Below, one piece after another: positions 27,521-36,783 of a stretch of DNA of 64,000 nt. Below the pieces are notes generated by a model. The model did not search any database. It was given only the letters and a program-made list of their open reading frames with translations, and was not told where the DNA came from. Source of the stretch: Acidobacteria bacterium Ga0077534 (GTDB lineage: Bacteria > Acidobacteriota > Blastocatellia > Pyrinomonadales > Pyrinomonadaceae); the NCBI GenBank assembly GCA_001464455.1, contig LNEI01000026.1:1-64000 (forward strand), given 5' to 3'. Made by a program: the position numbers and the translations under genes. Positions within the stretch are counted from its first letter, which is position 1. Every line of letters begins with the position of its first letter.

Positions 27521-27598
27521 GCAAAAGTCCGCGCTTCAGCAAGGGCGATACACTCAGTGCGAGCGGGTATCGCCCTCGCTGACGCGCGGGCTTTTGCA
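27521..27598. repeat. REP-like long hairpin
   Basis: 31-nt arms gcaaaagtccgcgcttcagcaagggcgatac / gtatcgccctcgctgacgcgcgggcttttgc, 28/31 complementary. Confidence 0.8.
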
Positions 27599-27608
27599 AA
27601 ATAAGGTC

Positions 27609-28073
27609 TTAATCTATGCCGAGTTCAAGGCTTCCGGTCGGGCGAGGGCCGCGGTGACCGCGGCGAAGGAATGTTTCGTACGTTTCTTTGTCGGCACCGA
27701 CCAGGGTCAGAATGTGGGCTCCAACCAGAAAACGTTCGGTCGAGATGTGGACACCGACCTTCTCATATCGTTTTCCCATGACCTTCATGTGGACCTTGCC
27801 GGTTGGCAGATCCATTTCGACATTAAGAGTAAGGTCGTGGCCGACGAGGTATTTTTCTTTAAGGCGGATCGAGGGTACTACAAAAGCGATGCCCGTGCGG
27901 CTGATGTCGTAGGTTTCGCCGAGGACGCAGGATGAGCGGGCAAGTTCGCGGGCACGTTCTGAGTTGATATCCGGCTCGATCCAGATCTTTACCGGCGCTG
28001 TGTGCCGTCGTCGTGATGAGACCATGCTCTCAGTCAAAGAGCGATTGAACTTGCTTATCAGCTTGCGTAACAT
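27609..28073 (-). CDS. PilZ domain protein
   Basis: SSRRRHTAPVKIWIEPDI...ETYDISRTGIAFVVPSIRLKEKYLVG...VHMKVMGKRYEKVGVHIS. Confidence 0.7.
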   Translation of the reverse strand: MLRKLISKFNRSLTESMVSSRRRHTAPVKIWIEPDINSERARELARSSCVLGETYDISRTGIAFVVPSIRLKEKYLVGHDLTLNVEMDLPTGKVHMKVMGKRYEKVGVHISTERFLVGAHILTLVGADKETYETFLRRGHRGPRPTGSLELGID

Positions 28074-28170
28074 CTGCTTGTACCTCGTAAAGCTAAGTGA
28101 AAGACAAGAAACTAGATATAACGGTTTCTATCGGTAATATCAACAACGTTTATGCATTTTTTTCCACAGG

Positions 28171-29103
28171 CTAATTAGCTAACGGTTTGCCTCCGTTGTC
28201 TCGGCTCGTGACGCGCGATAGTCCTTTCGGGTCGGGTTTCAGCAGGAACGACAATTTTCCGCTCTTGCCATACTCGGCCGGCGTTGCCGTTGCGTAATAA
28301 TTCTTCTTGTCCGGCGTGAGGTGAATGACGTAATCGTAACCGGTCGATTCGCTTGTTTTCGCGTCCTCGGGCAGCAGCCCGGCACCTATAAGTGATGCGA
28401 TATCCGCAAAGACGCCGCCGTTCTGGATCGAAGTCGCAAGCTGTGCCTTCGATATCCGCTCGAGCATTTTCTTTGCTTCTTCCTGATGGGTTTCGATGCG
28501 AAGGTTATAGAAGTACCGCTTGCCTTCCTTGCGGATCCGCGCCTCGGCCTCGGGGTCGACGGACTGGATTATCCAGACATCGCCCTGCTTTACGAGCTTG
28601 AGTGGCCTTAGCTCCTTGGTGCCGTCATCGGTTGGGAAATTTGCGGTGACAGTGGCGGAGTTTCCGGTCGTGATCTCGCCATTTATCTCGATCTCAGCTG
28701 GTATCTCACCCGCAAGCTGGGCAAAATCGAGCGAAAAATCACTAAGCTCCGCGTCCGTCAGGCCTTCGATCGCCGGACGTAGATTTGTTAGGAAGATCGC
28801 GTCGCGAAACTTCTTTTCCCGCAGATATTTGTAGAATACACGTACAGTATCAGCCGGGCCATTTGGCTCGATCGGGATCGTCGCACCTTTCGGCGGTTCG
28901 GCTTCGGTCCTTGCGGCTGCGGGTTGCTGATCTGCAGAGGTTGGCGGATTGGCGTTCGCGGACGTTTTTGGTTCGGTGACCGAGCATGCGCTAAATAAAA
29001 ACGCCAAAAATGCCGTGAGACAACCGACGATCACGATCCGATAACCATGGGCTGGAGAAAACTTCATTGTAAAACGAATACGGATGTAAATGCGGTGCCG
29101 CAC
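28171..29103 (-). CDS. Putative lipoprotein
   Basis: Lipobox-like LFSAC; ADTVRVFYKYLREKKFRDAIFLTN...VWIIQSV. Confidence 0.65.
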   Translation of the reverse strand: MRHRIYIRIRFTMKFSPAHGYRIVIVGCLTAFLAFLFSACSVTEPKTSANANPPTSADQQPAAARTEAEPPKGATIPIEPNGPADTVRVFYKYLREKKFRDAIFLTNLRPAIEGLTDAELSDFSLDFAQLAGEIPAEIEINGEITTGNSATVTANFPTDDGTKELRPLKLVKQGDVWIIQSVDPEAEARIRKEGKRYFYNLRIETHQEEAKKMLERISKAQLATSIQNGGVFADIASLIGAGLLPEDAKTSESTGYDYVIHLTPDKKNYYATATPAEYGKSGKLSFLLKPDPKGLSRVTSRDNGGKPLAN

Positions 29104-29210
29104 CAGTCGAGGAAAGTGAAACGCGACACGCTATCTAATGTATAGCATTTTGCGTTAAAGGAAGTAAAACAATTTCTTTTCTGTTTTACCTGCAGATGTT
29201 GGCCGCAAGA

Positions 29211-29247
29211 AAGGGCGATACGGTCAATACTGATCCGAATCGCCCTC
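29211..29247 (-). terminator. Terminator-like hairpin downstream of the OPT gene
   Basis: agggcgat...atcgccct stem; on the minus strand followed by ttctt. Confidence 0.5.
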
Positions 29248-29276
29248 TTATGTGCGAGCTTGCGAAAGGAGTCAGG

Positions 29277-31622
29277 TTACTCCTCAGTTTTGCTTTGGCC
29301 GCTAGGCTTGAACAATCTCTCTCGGCCGACAAGATAGAGAAAGACCATCAGCACGATAAACGGAACATACGCCAGCGTATCGGCCCACGGGCCGTCGTAG
29401 AATGGATTGCCCGCCTTTGACAGCTCGGTAAAGTAGTTCACGAGGTCGCTGAAATAGACCGCCGACAGCGCAATGATGATTCCCGCCAAGGCTCCCCCCG
29501 CGATATAGCCCGAAGCGAGCAGGACGCCGGAACTCTTGTCGGTTTCCGCAATGAACTCTTCCTCGGTCAGCTCCTTCTCGGCAAACTTACGTTTTAGATA
29601 CTTATCGACGCCCCAACGAACCAGGCCGCCGAAGAATATCGGCGACGAAGCCGAGATAGGCAAATAAAGCCCCACAGCAAAAGCGAGCGATGAAACACCG
29701 CACAGTTCCAGCGTAACGGAGATCATTACGCCGAGCAGGATCAGGCCCCACGGCAGCTGTTGGCTCAGGATGCCCTCGATAATGTAGCTCATCAGCGTCG
29801 CCTTTGGTGCGCGGTATTTTTCGACCGACTGCATTATCGGCTGGCCATTTTCGTCGACGCCTATCTGATTTTCCTTAACCACGCCGTTAATGCCGGGGTC
29901 GACGAGATATGCGGGTTTGCCCTGCGTATTGACGAGATAACGGCCTTTCGCGCCGTTCGCTGCGTCGGTGTTGTGCCAGACGCGATATTGCGCGGTGTCC
30001 TTTGTTCCGAGAAACCCACCGACCGCCTCGCTCTTAAAAGTGCCGCCTTCGCGGACCAGTTCCTGTTCCGAAACCTGAAAATCAGGAGCAAACGCAGTGG
30101 CCGCGACCGGTTGATAAACAGAGGATGAATTGTTCAGCTGAATTAGGATCGGACCAAGAAGCAATGCAGAGGAAAGCGCGCCGATGAGGATCGCGGTTTG
30201 CTGTTTCCACGGCGTTCCACCGACCCAGAAGCCGGTTTTCAGGTCCTGTGAGGTCGTGCCGCCGTTCGATGCGGCGATGCAGACGATGCCGCCGACGCTA
30301 AGGGCCGTCACAAAATATGGGTCAGGCTGCGTCCAGCCCAAGAGCAAAAATGCGAGCGAAGTAAACAAAAGCGTCGCGACCGTCATTCCCGATATCGGGT
30401 TTGACGACGAGCCGATCTCGCCTGTTAAACGCGATGAGACCGTAACGAAGAGAAACCCGAGAACAATGATCAGGATCGCGCCGAGGATGTTCATCTTCAG
30501 CGTCGGGATGAGCGTGATCACGACGACCAGGGCCAGGACGCCGATCATCACCCAGCGGAGCGAGATGTCCTGTTCGGTTCGCGGCAAAGCTCCTGCCGCT
30601 GCCTTATCCGCACTCTTGGCTTTTAGGTCGCCGTAGCTGCCCTTTATACCGTTCCAGATGGTCGGCAGCGACCGGATCAGCGAGATGATGCCGCCGGCTG
30701 TCACGGCTCCGGCACCGATGTAGAGGATGTATTCGCTCTGAATGCTTCCGCCGCCTTCGATCGGCATGTTCCTGATCAGCGTCGTAGCCGGAGCGAGCGG
30801 TTCGGTCAGCGAATCGCCAAAAAAGCGGATCATCGGGATCAGGACAAGATAAGCCAGAGCGCCGCCTGCGCACATGATGCCCGCGATGCGCGGCCCGATG
30901 ATGTAGCCGACGCCGAGCAAGGCAGGATTATTTTCGATCGAAAAGCTCCCGCCCTTGAAAGGCGCGTCAAATTCCTTGGTCGGATACTCCTTCCATCCCG
31001 CAAAAACGCTCATTACGGCCTTGTACGCGAAGCCGATCGCAAAACCGGCGGCGATGATTAGCCCGCCTTTGGTTTCGGTATCGTCCGACGCTTTTGCGAT
31101 CTCGGAATTTGCCTTCGATTCGTCGCTGGCGCTGGCGATCAGCACCTGAGCGCACGCCGTACCCTCGGGATACTTGAGAATGCCGTGCTGATCGCGAATG
31201 AGAGCGCGTCGCAGCGGGATCATCATCAGAATTCCCAGCAAGCCGCCCAAAACCGCGACCATCGTCACCCGCCAAACCTCAAGCTCGAAGCCGAGGATAA
31301 GGATCGCCGGCATCGTCACGCCGATCCCAAAAGCGATCGATTCGCCCGCGGAACCGGTCGTTTGGACGATATTATGTTCGAGAATGGTCGCGTCCTTCGC
31401 CCCCAGTTTCGACAGGATACGAAACAGCGTGATCGAGATCACGGCGACCGGGATCGATGCCGAAACCGTCAGCCCGACCTTCAGAACCAAATAAAGCGAC
31501 GAAGCCCCAAAGACAACCCCGAGCAGAACGCCGACGATCAGCGGAAATGGCGTCAGTTCGCGAAGATTCGTGACCGAAGCCGGGATGTATGGTTTAAAGT
31601 TCTCGAGAAACGGATTCTTCAT
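29277..31622 (-). CDS. OPT family oligopeptide transporter
   Basis: ELTPFPLIVGVLLGVVFGASSLYLVLKVGLTVSASIPVAVISI; PLRRALIRDQHGILKYPEGTACAQVL; many TM segments. Confidence 0.94.
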   Translation of the reverse strand: MKNPFLENFKPYIPASVTNLRELTPFPLIVGVLLGVVFGASSLYLVLKVGLTVSASIPVAVISITLFRILSKLGAKDATILEHNIVQTTGSAGESIAFGIGVTMPAILILGFELEVWRVTMVAVLGGLLGILMMIPLRRALIRDQHGILKYPEGTACAQVLIASASDESKANSEIAKASDDTETKGGLIIAAGFAIGFAYKAVMSVFAGWKEYPTKEFDAPFKGGSFSIENNPALLGVGYIIGPRIAGIMCAGGALAYLVLIPMIRFFGDSLTEPLAPATTLIRNMPIEGGGSIQSEYILYIGAGAVTAGGIISLIRSLPTIWNGIKGSYGDLKAKSADKAAAGALPRTEQDISLRWVMIGVLALVVVITLIPTLKMNILGAILIIVLGFLFVTVSSRLTGEIGSSSNPISGMTVATLLFTSLAFLLLGWTQPDPYFVTALSVGGIVCIAASNGGTTSQDLKTGFWVGGTPWKQQTAILIGALSSALLLGPILIQLNNSSSVYQPVAATAFAPDFQVSEQELVREGGTFKSEAVGGFLGTKDTAQYRVWHNTDAANGAKGRYLVNTQGKPAYLVDPGINGVVKENQIGVDENGQPIMQSVEKYRAPKATLMSYIIEGILSQQLPWGLILLGVMISVTLELCGVSSLAFAVGLYLPISASSPIFFGGLVRWGVDKYLKRKFAEKELTEEEFIAETDKSSGVLLASGYIAGGALAGIIIALSAVYFSDLVNYFTELSKAGNPFYDGPWADTLAYVPFIVLMVFLYLVGRERLFKPSGQSKTEE

Positions 31623-31711
31623 CAGAAGTGCTCCTAAAAAGATAGGTTTAGGGGAAAGGGTCTGACTTGGAATTTACAGTGGAATGGTCAAAAAGGCAAT
31701 ACGGCTTTTTA

Positions 31712-31781
31712 GCCACGAATGGCACGAATGACACGAATGGAGGACCGCGAAGCAATTCGTGTCATTTGTGTTATTCGTGGC
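31712..31781. repeat. cacgaatg-type intergenic inverted repeat
   Basis: 27-nt arms gccacgaatggcacgaatgacacgaat / attcgtgtcatttgtgttattcgtggc, 24/27 complementary. Confidence 0.85.
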
Positions 31782-31845
31782 AAATCCTTCCCGCGTTACT
31801 GAATGGCTTGCGCGTAAGGGCTTATTTATCGGAAACTACGCATAT

Positions 31846-34140
31846 ATGAAACATCTCTGCTCGCTCTCGGCCTCTCTGCGTCTCTGCGGTTTAGTTCTTG
31901 TTTGCGCGTTCGGTGCATTTGCCCAAAACGTTCCGGCACCGAAAGACGTTATCGGCTTTACGCCGGGTGATGATAGAAAACTCGCGAGTTGGGCAAGCAT
32001 TGTCGATTACTTTCAAAAGCTCGACAAAGCCTCCGACCGGATGACATTTCAGGAGATCGGCAAGACGACAATGGGCGTGCCGTTCGTGTACGCGACGATC
32101 AGCTCGCCTGAGAATCTGAAACAGATCAAGAGATACGAGGATATCAACGATAAACTCGCCGATCCGCGCAAGATCAAGAGCAGCGACGCGGCGGCTAAGG
32201 CGTTGATAAAGCAGGGCAAAACGATCGTGTTGATCACTTGCGGCATCCACTCGACCGAAGTTGGCTCGACGCTTTCGAGCATGCTCATCGCTCATCGTCT
32301 CGCATCGAGTAACGAGCCTGAGATACAGAACATCCTCAAAAACACGATTATCCTCCTCGTCCCGTCGCTTAACCCAGACGGAGTGGATATCGTGAAAAAC
32401 TGGTACGACAAAACGCTCGGCACCCCGTACGAAGGCACCACGCCGCCGGAGCTTTATCACAAATACGTCGGCCACGATAACAACCGCGACTGGTACGCCT
32501 TCACGCAGGTCGAGACGCAGCTCACGGTCGACAAGATCCACAACGTCTGGCACCCGCAGATCGTGCACGACATTCACCAGCAGGGAGCAAACGGCGCACG
32601 TCTGTTCCTGCCGCCCTACATGGCGCCCGTCGAGCCAAACGTGCCAAAACAGATCGTCGAAGGCTACACCGAGCTCGGCAACGCCATGGCAGCCGACCTG
32701 CGTTCGAAAGGTTTTGAAGGGATAACCACCAACACTACCTACGACGCCTGGACACCGGCTCGTGCCTACTCACACTACCACGGCGGCGTGCGGATCCTCT
32801 CCGAAACCGCTTCGGCACGGCTCGCTTCACCGATAACCGTCAAATTCGAAGACCTCCGCGGCGCCTCCGGCGGCCTCGACGCCAAAAAAGAATCTCCAAA
32901 CTTCGGCCCCCTCTGGAAAGGCGGCGAATGGAAGCTGCGAAACATCACCGACTACATGACCGGAGCCTCGTTCTCGTTATTGAACCACGCAGCGAATAAT
33001 CGCGAGAAGTGGTTGTCGAGGTTTTATGAGATCGGAAAAGAGGCAGTGCGACCGCGAAACAAAGGTGAAGTTCTTGGATATCGATTTTCGGTAAGAAGCA
33101 CTGGTGTAAAGGAAATACTGGAGCGGGGCGGAGTTGTAGTTGGAACGGTCGAAGGTGGTGAAGATCAACCGTTCGACGATCACTATGTAAAACTTGCTCA
33201 ACCATACGGAAACTTCGCGAAGGCCTTGCTCGAGAAGCAGACATATCCGGATCTGAAGAATGAGAAGGGCGAACCCATTCAGCCCTACGATGTGACGGCT
33301 CATACTTTGCCTCTACTTGTAAGAAACATAGCCGCGGTCCCGGTCTACGAGTTGCAAAAAGAAAAGACCTCAATACGGCTTGATCGTCTTTGTCAGCCAG
33401 TTGTGAAAAATGGAGTCGCTCTCTACCGTTCCTTCATACCTTCGATGGACGAAGGGTGGACAAGATGGCTACTCGAAAGAGATCTATTCCAATGCGGGGA
33501 CGTTGTTTTCAAGCCCTTGATCAACCCTAATGTTCAAACCGCACGCTTCCCAGATTTGAAGACGATCATTTTCCCCGACCAACCCACCAATCAGATCCTC
33601 AACGGCTATGCGAAAGGCTCGATGCCGGATGAGTATGTGGGCGGCGTGGGGAAAGAGGGCGTGGAGAATTTGAAGAAGTTTGTCGAGAACGGCGGGACGC
33701 TGGTGTTTTTGAACGAATCGTCGAATTTTGCGATCCGTGAGTTCAAGCTGCCCGTCAAAAACGTAACTGCCGGCCTCAACCGAAAGGATTTCTTCATCCC
33801 CGGCTCGATCCTCCGCACCGAACTCGACACCACGCACCCGATCGCCAAAGGAATGCCAAAAGAGTCGATCGCCTGGTTCGAGGACTCACCCGCCTTCGAG
33901 ATCCAAACCGACCCGCTCGCCCTAACCAACAACTTCCGCATCATCGCCAAATACCCGACCGACCCAACGAAAATATTATTGTCGGGCTGGGCTCTGGGCG
34001 CGGAAAAAATAGCGGGCAAGGCAGCATTGGTCGAATTTGCGATAGGCAAAGGCAAGATCGTCCTGTTCGGTTTCAGACCGCAATACCGGGCACAGTCATT
34101 GGCGACGTATCCATTGTTATTTAATGCGATATCGCAATAG
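31846..34140 (+). CDS. M14 family zinc carboxypeptidase-like metallopeptidase, secreted
   Basis: ITCGIHSTEVGSTLSSMLIAHRLA; VPSLNPDGVDIV; HDNNRDWYAFTQVETQ. Start moved from 31759 to ATG 31846 because upstream codons lie in or just after the inverted repeat. Confidence 0.88.
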   Translation: MKHLCSLSASLRLCGLVLVCAFGAFAQNVPAPKDVIGFTPGDDRKLASWASIVDYFQKLDKASDRMTFQEIGKTTMGVPFVYATISSPENLKQIKRYEDINDKLADPRKIKSSDAAAKALIKQGKTIVLITCGIHSTEVGSTLSSMLIAHRLASSNEPEIQNILKNTIILLVPSLNPDGVDIVKNWYDKTLGTPYEGTTPPELYHKYVGHDNNRDWYAFTQVETQLTVDKIHNVWHPQIVHDIHQQGANGARLFLPPYMAPVEPNVPKQIVEGYTELGNAMAADLRSKGFEGITTNTTYDAWTPARAYSHYHGGVRILSETASARLASPITVKFEDLRGASGGLDAKKESPNFGPLWKGGEWKLRNITDYMTGASFSLLNHAANNREKWLSRFYEIGKEAVRPRNKGEVLGYRFSVRSTGVKEILERGGVVVGTVEGGEDQPFDDHYVKLAQPYGNFAKALLEKQTYPDLKNEKGEPIQPYDVTAHTLPLLVRNIAAVPVYELQKEKTSIRLDRLCQPVVKNGVALYRSFIPSMDEGWTRWLLERDLFQCGDVVFKPLINPNVQTARFPDLKTIIFPDQPTNQILNGYAKGSMPDEYVGGVGKEGVENLKKFVENGGTLVFLNESSNFAIREFKLPVKNVTAGLNRKDFFIPGSILRTELDTTHPIAKGMPKESIAWFEDSPAFEIQTDPLALTNNFRIIAKYPTDPTKILLSGWALGAEKIAGKAALVEFAIGKGKIVLFGFRPQYRAQSLATYPLLFNAISQ

Positions 34141-34161
34141 GGAGCGGTCGGCTCCGATGCA

Positions 34162-34499
34162 TGCTACAAACAGGCCGCCCCGCTGGGGCTCAGTGGCTTA
34201 TTCAACATTCGGTTCTACAAACAGGCCGCCCCGCTGGGGCTCAGTGGTTTATTTTACGTTCGGTTCTACAAACAGGTCGCCCCGCTGGGGCTCAGTGGCT
34301 TATTCAACATTCGGTTCTACAAACAGGTCGCCCCGCTGGGGCTCAGTGGTTTATTTAACGTTCGGTTCTACAAACAGGTCGCCCCGCTGGGGCTCAGTGG
34401 CTTATTCAACATTCGGTTCTACAAACAGGACGCCCCTTCGGGGCTAAGATCACATTGACTTACGTTCTAAGTCCCGAGAGGGACGGCCTGTTTGTAGCA
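34162..34499. repeat. Array of six 51-bp hairpin-containing units bounded by a perfect 16-bp inverted repeat
   Basis: Units start at 34164, 34215, 34266, 34317, 34368, 34419 (last degenerate); each regular unit contains gccccgctggggc; tgctacaaacaggccg at 34162-34177 and cggcctgtttgtagca at 34484-34499. Confidence 0.92.
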
Positions 34500-34550
34500 A
34501 ACGTTCATCCATTTTAGAACCCAGCTCCGTAGGAGCGACCTCCAACCGCG

Positions 34551-35012
34551 ATGGCAAACACATTTTCCCAGATCTATATTCAAATCGTCTTTGCGGTTGA
34601 GGGTCGGCAAAATCTAATAAGACCAGAATGGCGGGAAGAATTACACAAATACATTACCGGCATCGTTATAAAACGCGGGCAAAAACTGATCGCAATATTC
34701 TGCATGCCAGATCATATCCACCTGCTCGTCGGGATCAAACCGTCGATCGCGATCTCGGATCTCGTACGCGATATAAAAACGGGATCATCGAACTTCATCA
34801 ACGGAAAAGGATGGATCCGCGGTCGCTTTAACTGGCAGGAAGGATTCGGCGCCTTTTCGTATTCACGAAGTCAGATAGACGCGGTCAGCAAATATATTCT
34901 CGAACAAGAAATTCGGCACACGGACAGGTCCTTTAAGACGGAGTATATCGGATTGCTGGAAAAGTTTGAGGTCGAATACGACGAGAAATATCTTTTTGAT
35001 TGGATAGAATGA
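34551..35012 (+). mobile_element. Solo IS200/IS605-family-like TnpA (Y1 HUH transposase)
   Basis: MANTFSQIYIQIVFAVEGRQNLI; HUH motif PDHIHLLVGIKP; catalytic Tyr region FGAFSYSRSQIDAVSKYI. Confidence 0.93.
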
Positions 35013-35324
35013 CGGCTGCGCCAAGTCTCAACCGCGGGGCATCGGCGGAAGTTGGCGACGTGTTTATCCCATACGACCTTCCGGACCAGCAGCATGGTTT
35101 TGCAGACCATACGCGTACACCTGGCGCACCATTCGAGTGAACTCGGAGTGACCACATGGCTTTAAACCCAGGCGGAATATGAAGATCTGCACTGTGGCAC
35201 GGCTATTGTAATGAACACGGCGAGATTGATAAGTGCTTAATTATCAATCAATTACAAAACTTTACACTTCTTGGAAATTCATTCAGAAATACGTAAAGCG
35301 AATTCATAGAACAAGGAGTCTGTC

Positions 35325-36020
35325 ATGAGAACAATTGATATTAAGAAAATCGCCGCAGTTTCGGCATTAGGTTTGGTTACGCTTTTTGGTACAAGCCAGT
35401 TGGCGAACGCACAGAACCGCGACAACCGACGAGATGATCGCCAGGATGAACGTCAGGATCGCAAGATCGACAAGCAGCGTGAAAAGATACAGAAGCAGCG
35501 TGCGAAGATCGAACAGGAACGCATTCGAGCGGAAGAGATCCGCCGGGCGGAGTGGAATCGACGCAACGTCAACAGCGGCAACGACCGTTCGAACGGCAAC
35601 GGTTATTACAACGGTAATGCCAACGCAAACACTAACCGTAACCACCGTTATCGCGTAAATCGCAACGGTTCGTATTACAACACCGACCAGCGCGGCGTCG
35701 ATCTGCTTAGACAGGCTGTTAACGCCGGTTACCAGCAGGGTTTCCAGGCTGCAAGAAACGACCGAAATCGTAACCGACGAGGTTCGTACTCAAACTCGAA
35801 CGTTTACCAAAGCGGAACGTACGGCTATCAGAGCTATGTCAGCCAGAGCCAGTATCAGTACTACTTCCGACAGGGTTTCCAGCGTGGTTATCAGGACGGC
35901 TCTAATACCCGTTATCAGAATGACTACGACGGCCAGTATCAGTACGGCTACAGCAACAACGGCTCGATGAGCATTCTCGGGACGATACTTAGCCAGATCC
36001 TGAATATTCAGCAGTACTAG
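35325..36020 (+). CDS. Secreted low-complexity Arg/Asn/Tyr/Gln-rich protein
   Basis: Signal peptide (LGLVTLFGTSQLANAQ), then RDDRQDERQDRK charged region and a Y/Q/N/G-rich tail; RBS aaggag; terminator follows. Confidence 0.65.
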   Translation: MRTIDIKKIAAVSALGLVTLFGTSQLANAQNRDNRRDDRQDERQDRKIDKQREKIQKQRAKIEQERIRAEEIRRAEWNRRNVNSGNDRSNGNGYYNGNANANTNRNHRYRVNRNGSYYNTDQRGVDLLRQAVNAGYQQGFQAARNDRNRNRRGSYSNSNVYQSGTYGYQSYVSQSQYQYYFRQGFQRGYQDGSNTRYQNDYDGQYQYGYSNNGSMSILGTILSQILNIQQY

Positions 36021-36042
36021 TTCGATCTAAACGCAAAAACTA

Positions 36043-36074
36043 AAAAGCCCGGGCCAGCGGTCCGGGCTTTCTTC
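36043..36074 (+). terminator. Rho-independent terminator
   Basis: aaagcccgg - gccagcggt - ccgggctttctt. Confidence 0.8.
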
Positions 36075-36093
36075 GTTTGTGATGAGTTAGCTG

Positions 36094-36510
36094 CTATGCC
36101 TTCGCATATGGGTTCGTAAGAAACATCAACGCCATCAACAGCAGGAAATAAGGCACCAAAACAGCCGCTCCCGGATAATCCTTCGCTATCCGCTGACCGA
36201 AGAATAGGGCGACGATCGCGATCGCACCGACCGATGCCCCGCCGAAGATCATAATCGTGGAACCTGTGGCCAAAAAATAGACGATCGCCGCCGCACTGGT
36301 CAGGCCGGCGAGCAGTTCAAGTATCGTGATCTTTACGAGCATCAACGGCACGAACGGGGCTAGAAAGGTCTTGGAGAAGTGACCCTTTAGCCACTCGACG
36401 TTTCCCTTCCAGTCAAAAACCTTGTCGAGTCCGGACTGGATGAACAGGATCGCGACGAGCAGGGCCCCGAGTAGGGCGGGAAGGTTTTTGATCACGGTTT
36501 CGAACTGCAT
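36094..36510 (-). CDS. DoxX-like membrane protein
   Basis: LLVAILFIQSGLDKVFDWKGNVEWLKGHFSKTFLAP and four TM segments. Confidence 0.65.
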   Translation of the reverse strand: MQFETVIKNLPALLGALLVAILFIQSGLDKVFDWKGNVEWLKGHFSKTFLAPFVPLMLVKITILELLAGLTSAAAIVYFLATGSTIMIFGGASVGAIAIVALFFGQRIAKDYPGAAVLVPYFLLLMALMFLTNPYAKA

Positions 36511-36519
36511 CGAGGATCC

Positions 36520-36783
36520 TTACGTGTGAGATTCGGCGTAGTCACGCAGAGCGTTGTTCACAAGTTTGTGGTACTCGCTGCCATGCTGCTTATACCAATC
36601 CAGCACTTCGCTGTCGACGCTCAGAAGAACAGACGATTTGCCATGGGGCATTCGAAGTGTCGCCCTCTTGAAGAAGTCTTCGTTTACCTCCGTTATGTCG
36701 GACGTATCGATCTCGTCATCCGTCATCGTCGCCAAACGGTCCCAATTGGTCTTCGAGATATTTGATGAATTTTTCGCGTTCAT
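36520..36783 (-). CDS. brnA: BrnA family antitoxin
   Basis: DTSDITEVNEDFFKRATLRMPHGKSSVLLSVDSEVLDWYKQHGSEYHKLVNNALRDY; overlaps brnT. Confidence 0.85.
   Translation of the reverse strand: MNAKNSSNISKTNWDRLATMTDDEIDTSDITEVNEDFFKRATLRMPHGKSSVLLSVDSEVLDWYKQHGSEYHKLVNNALRDYAESHT

Noticed and set aside
31667-31849. 60-aa ORF across the cacgaatg palindrome
   Set aside because: Composed of inverted-repeat DNA; no coding signature.
34124-34447. ORF of 107 aa with 17-aa repeats (TNRxPRWGSVxYxTFGS)
   Set aside because: It is open only because the hairpin array has a 51-bp (3n) period; a second frame is open too (LQTGRPAGAQWLIQHSV). Treated as non-coding repeat DNA.
34162-34499. Possible CRISPR array
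   Set aside because: Whole 51-bp units repeat with no unique spacers, there are no cas genes, and the units carry strong internal hairpins.
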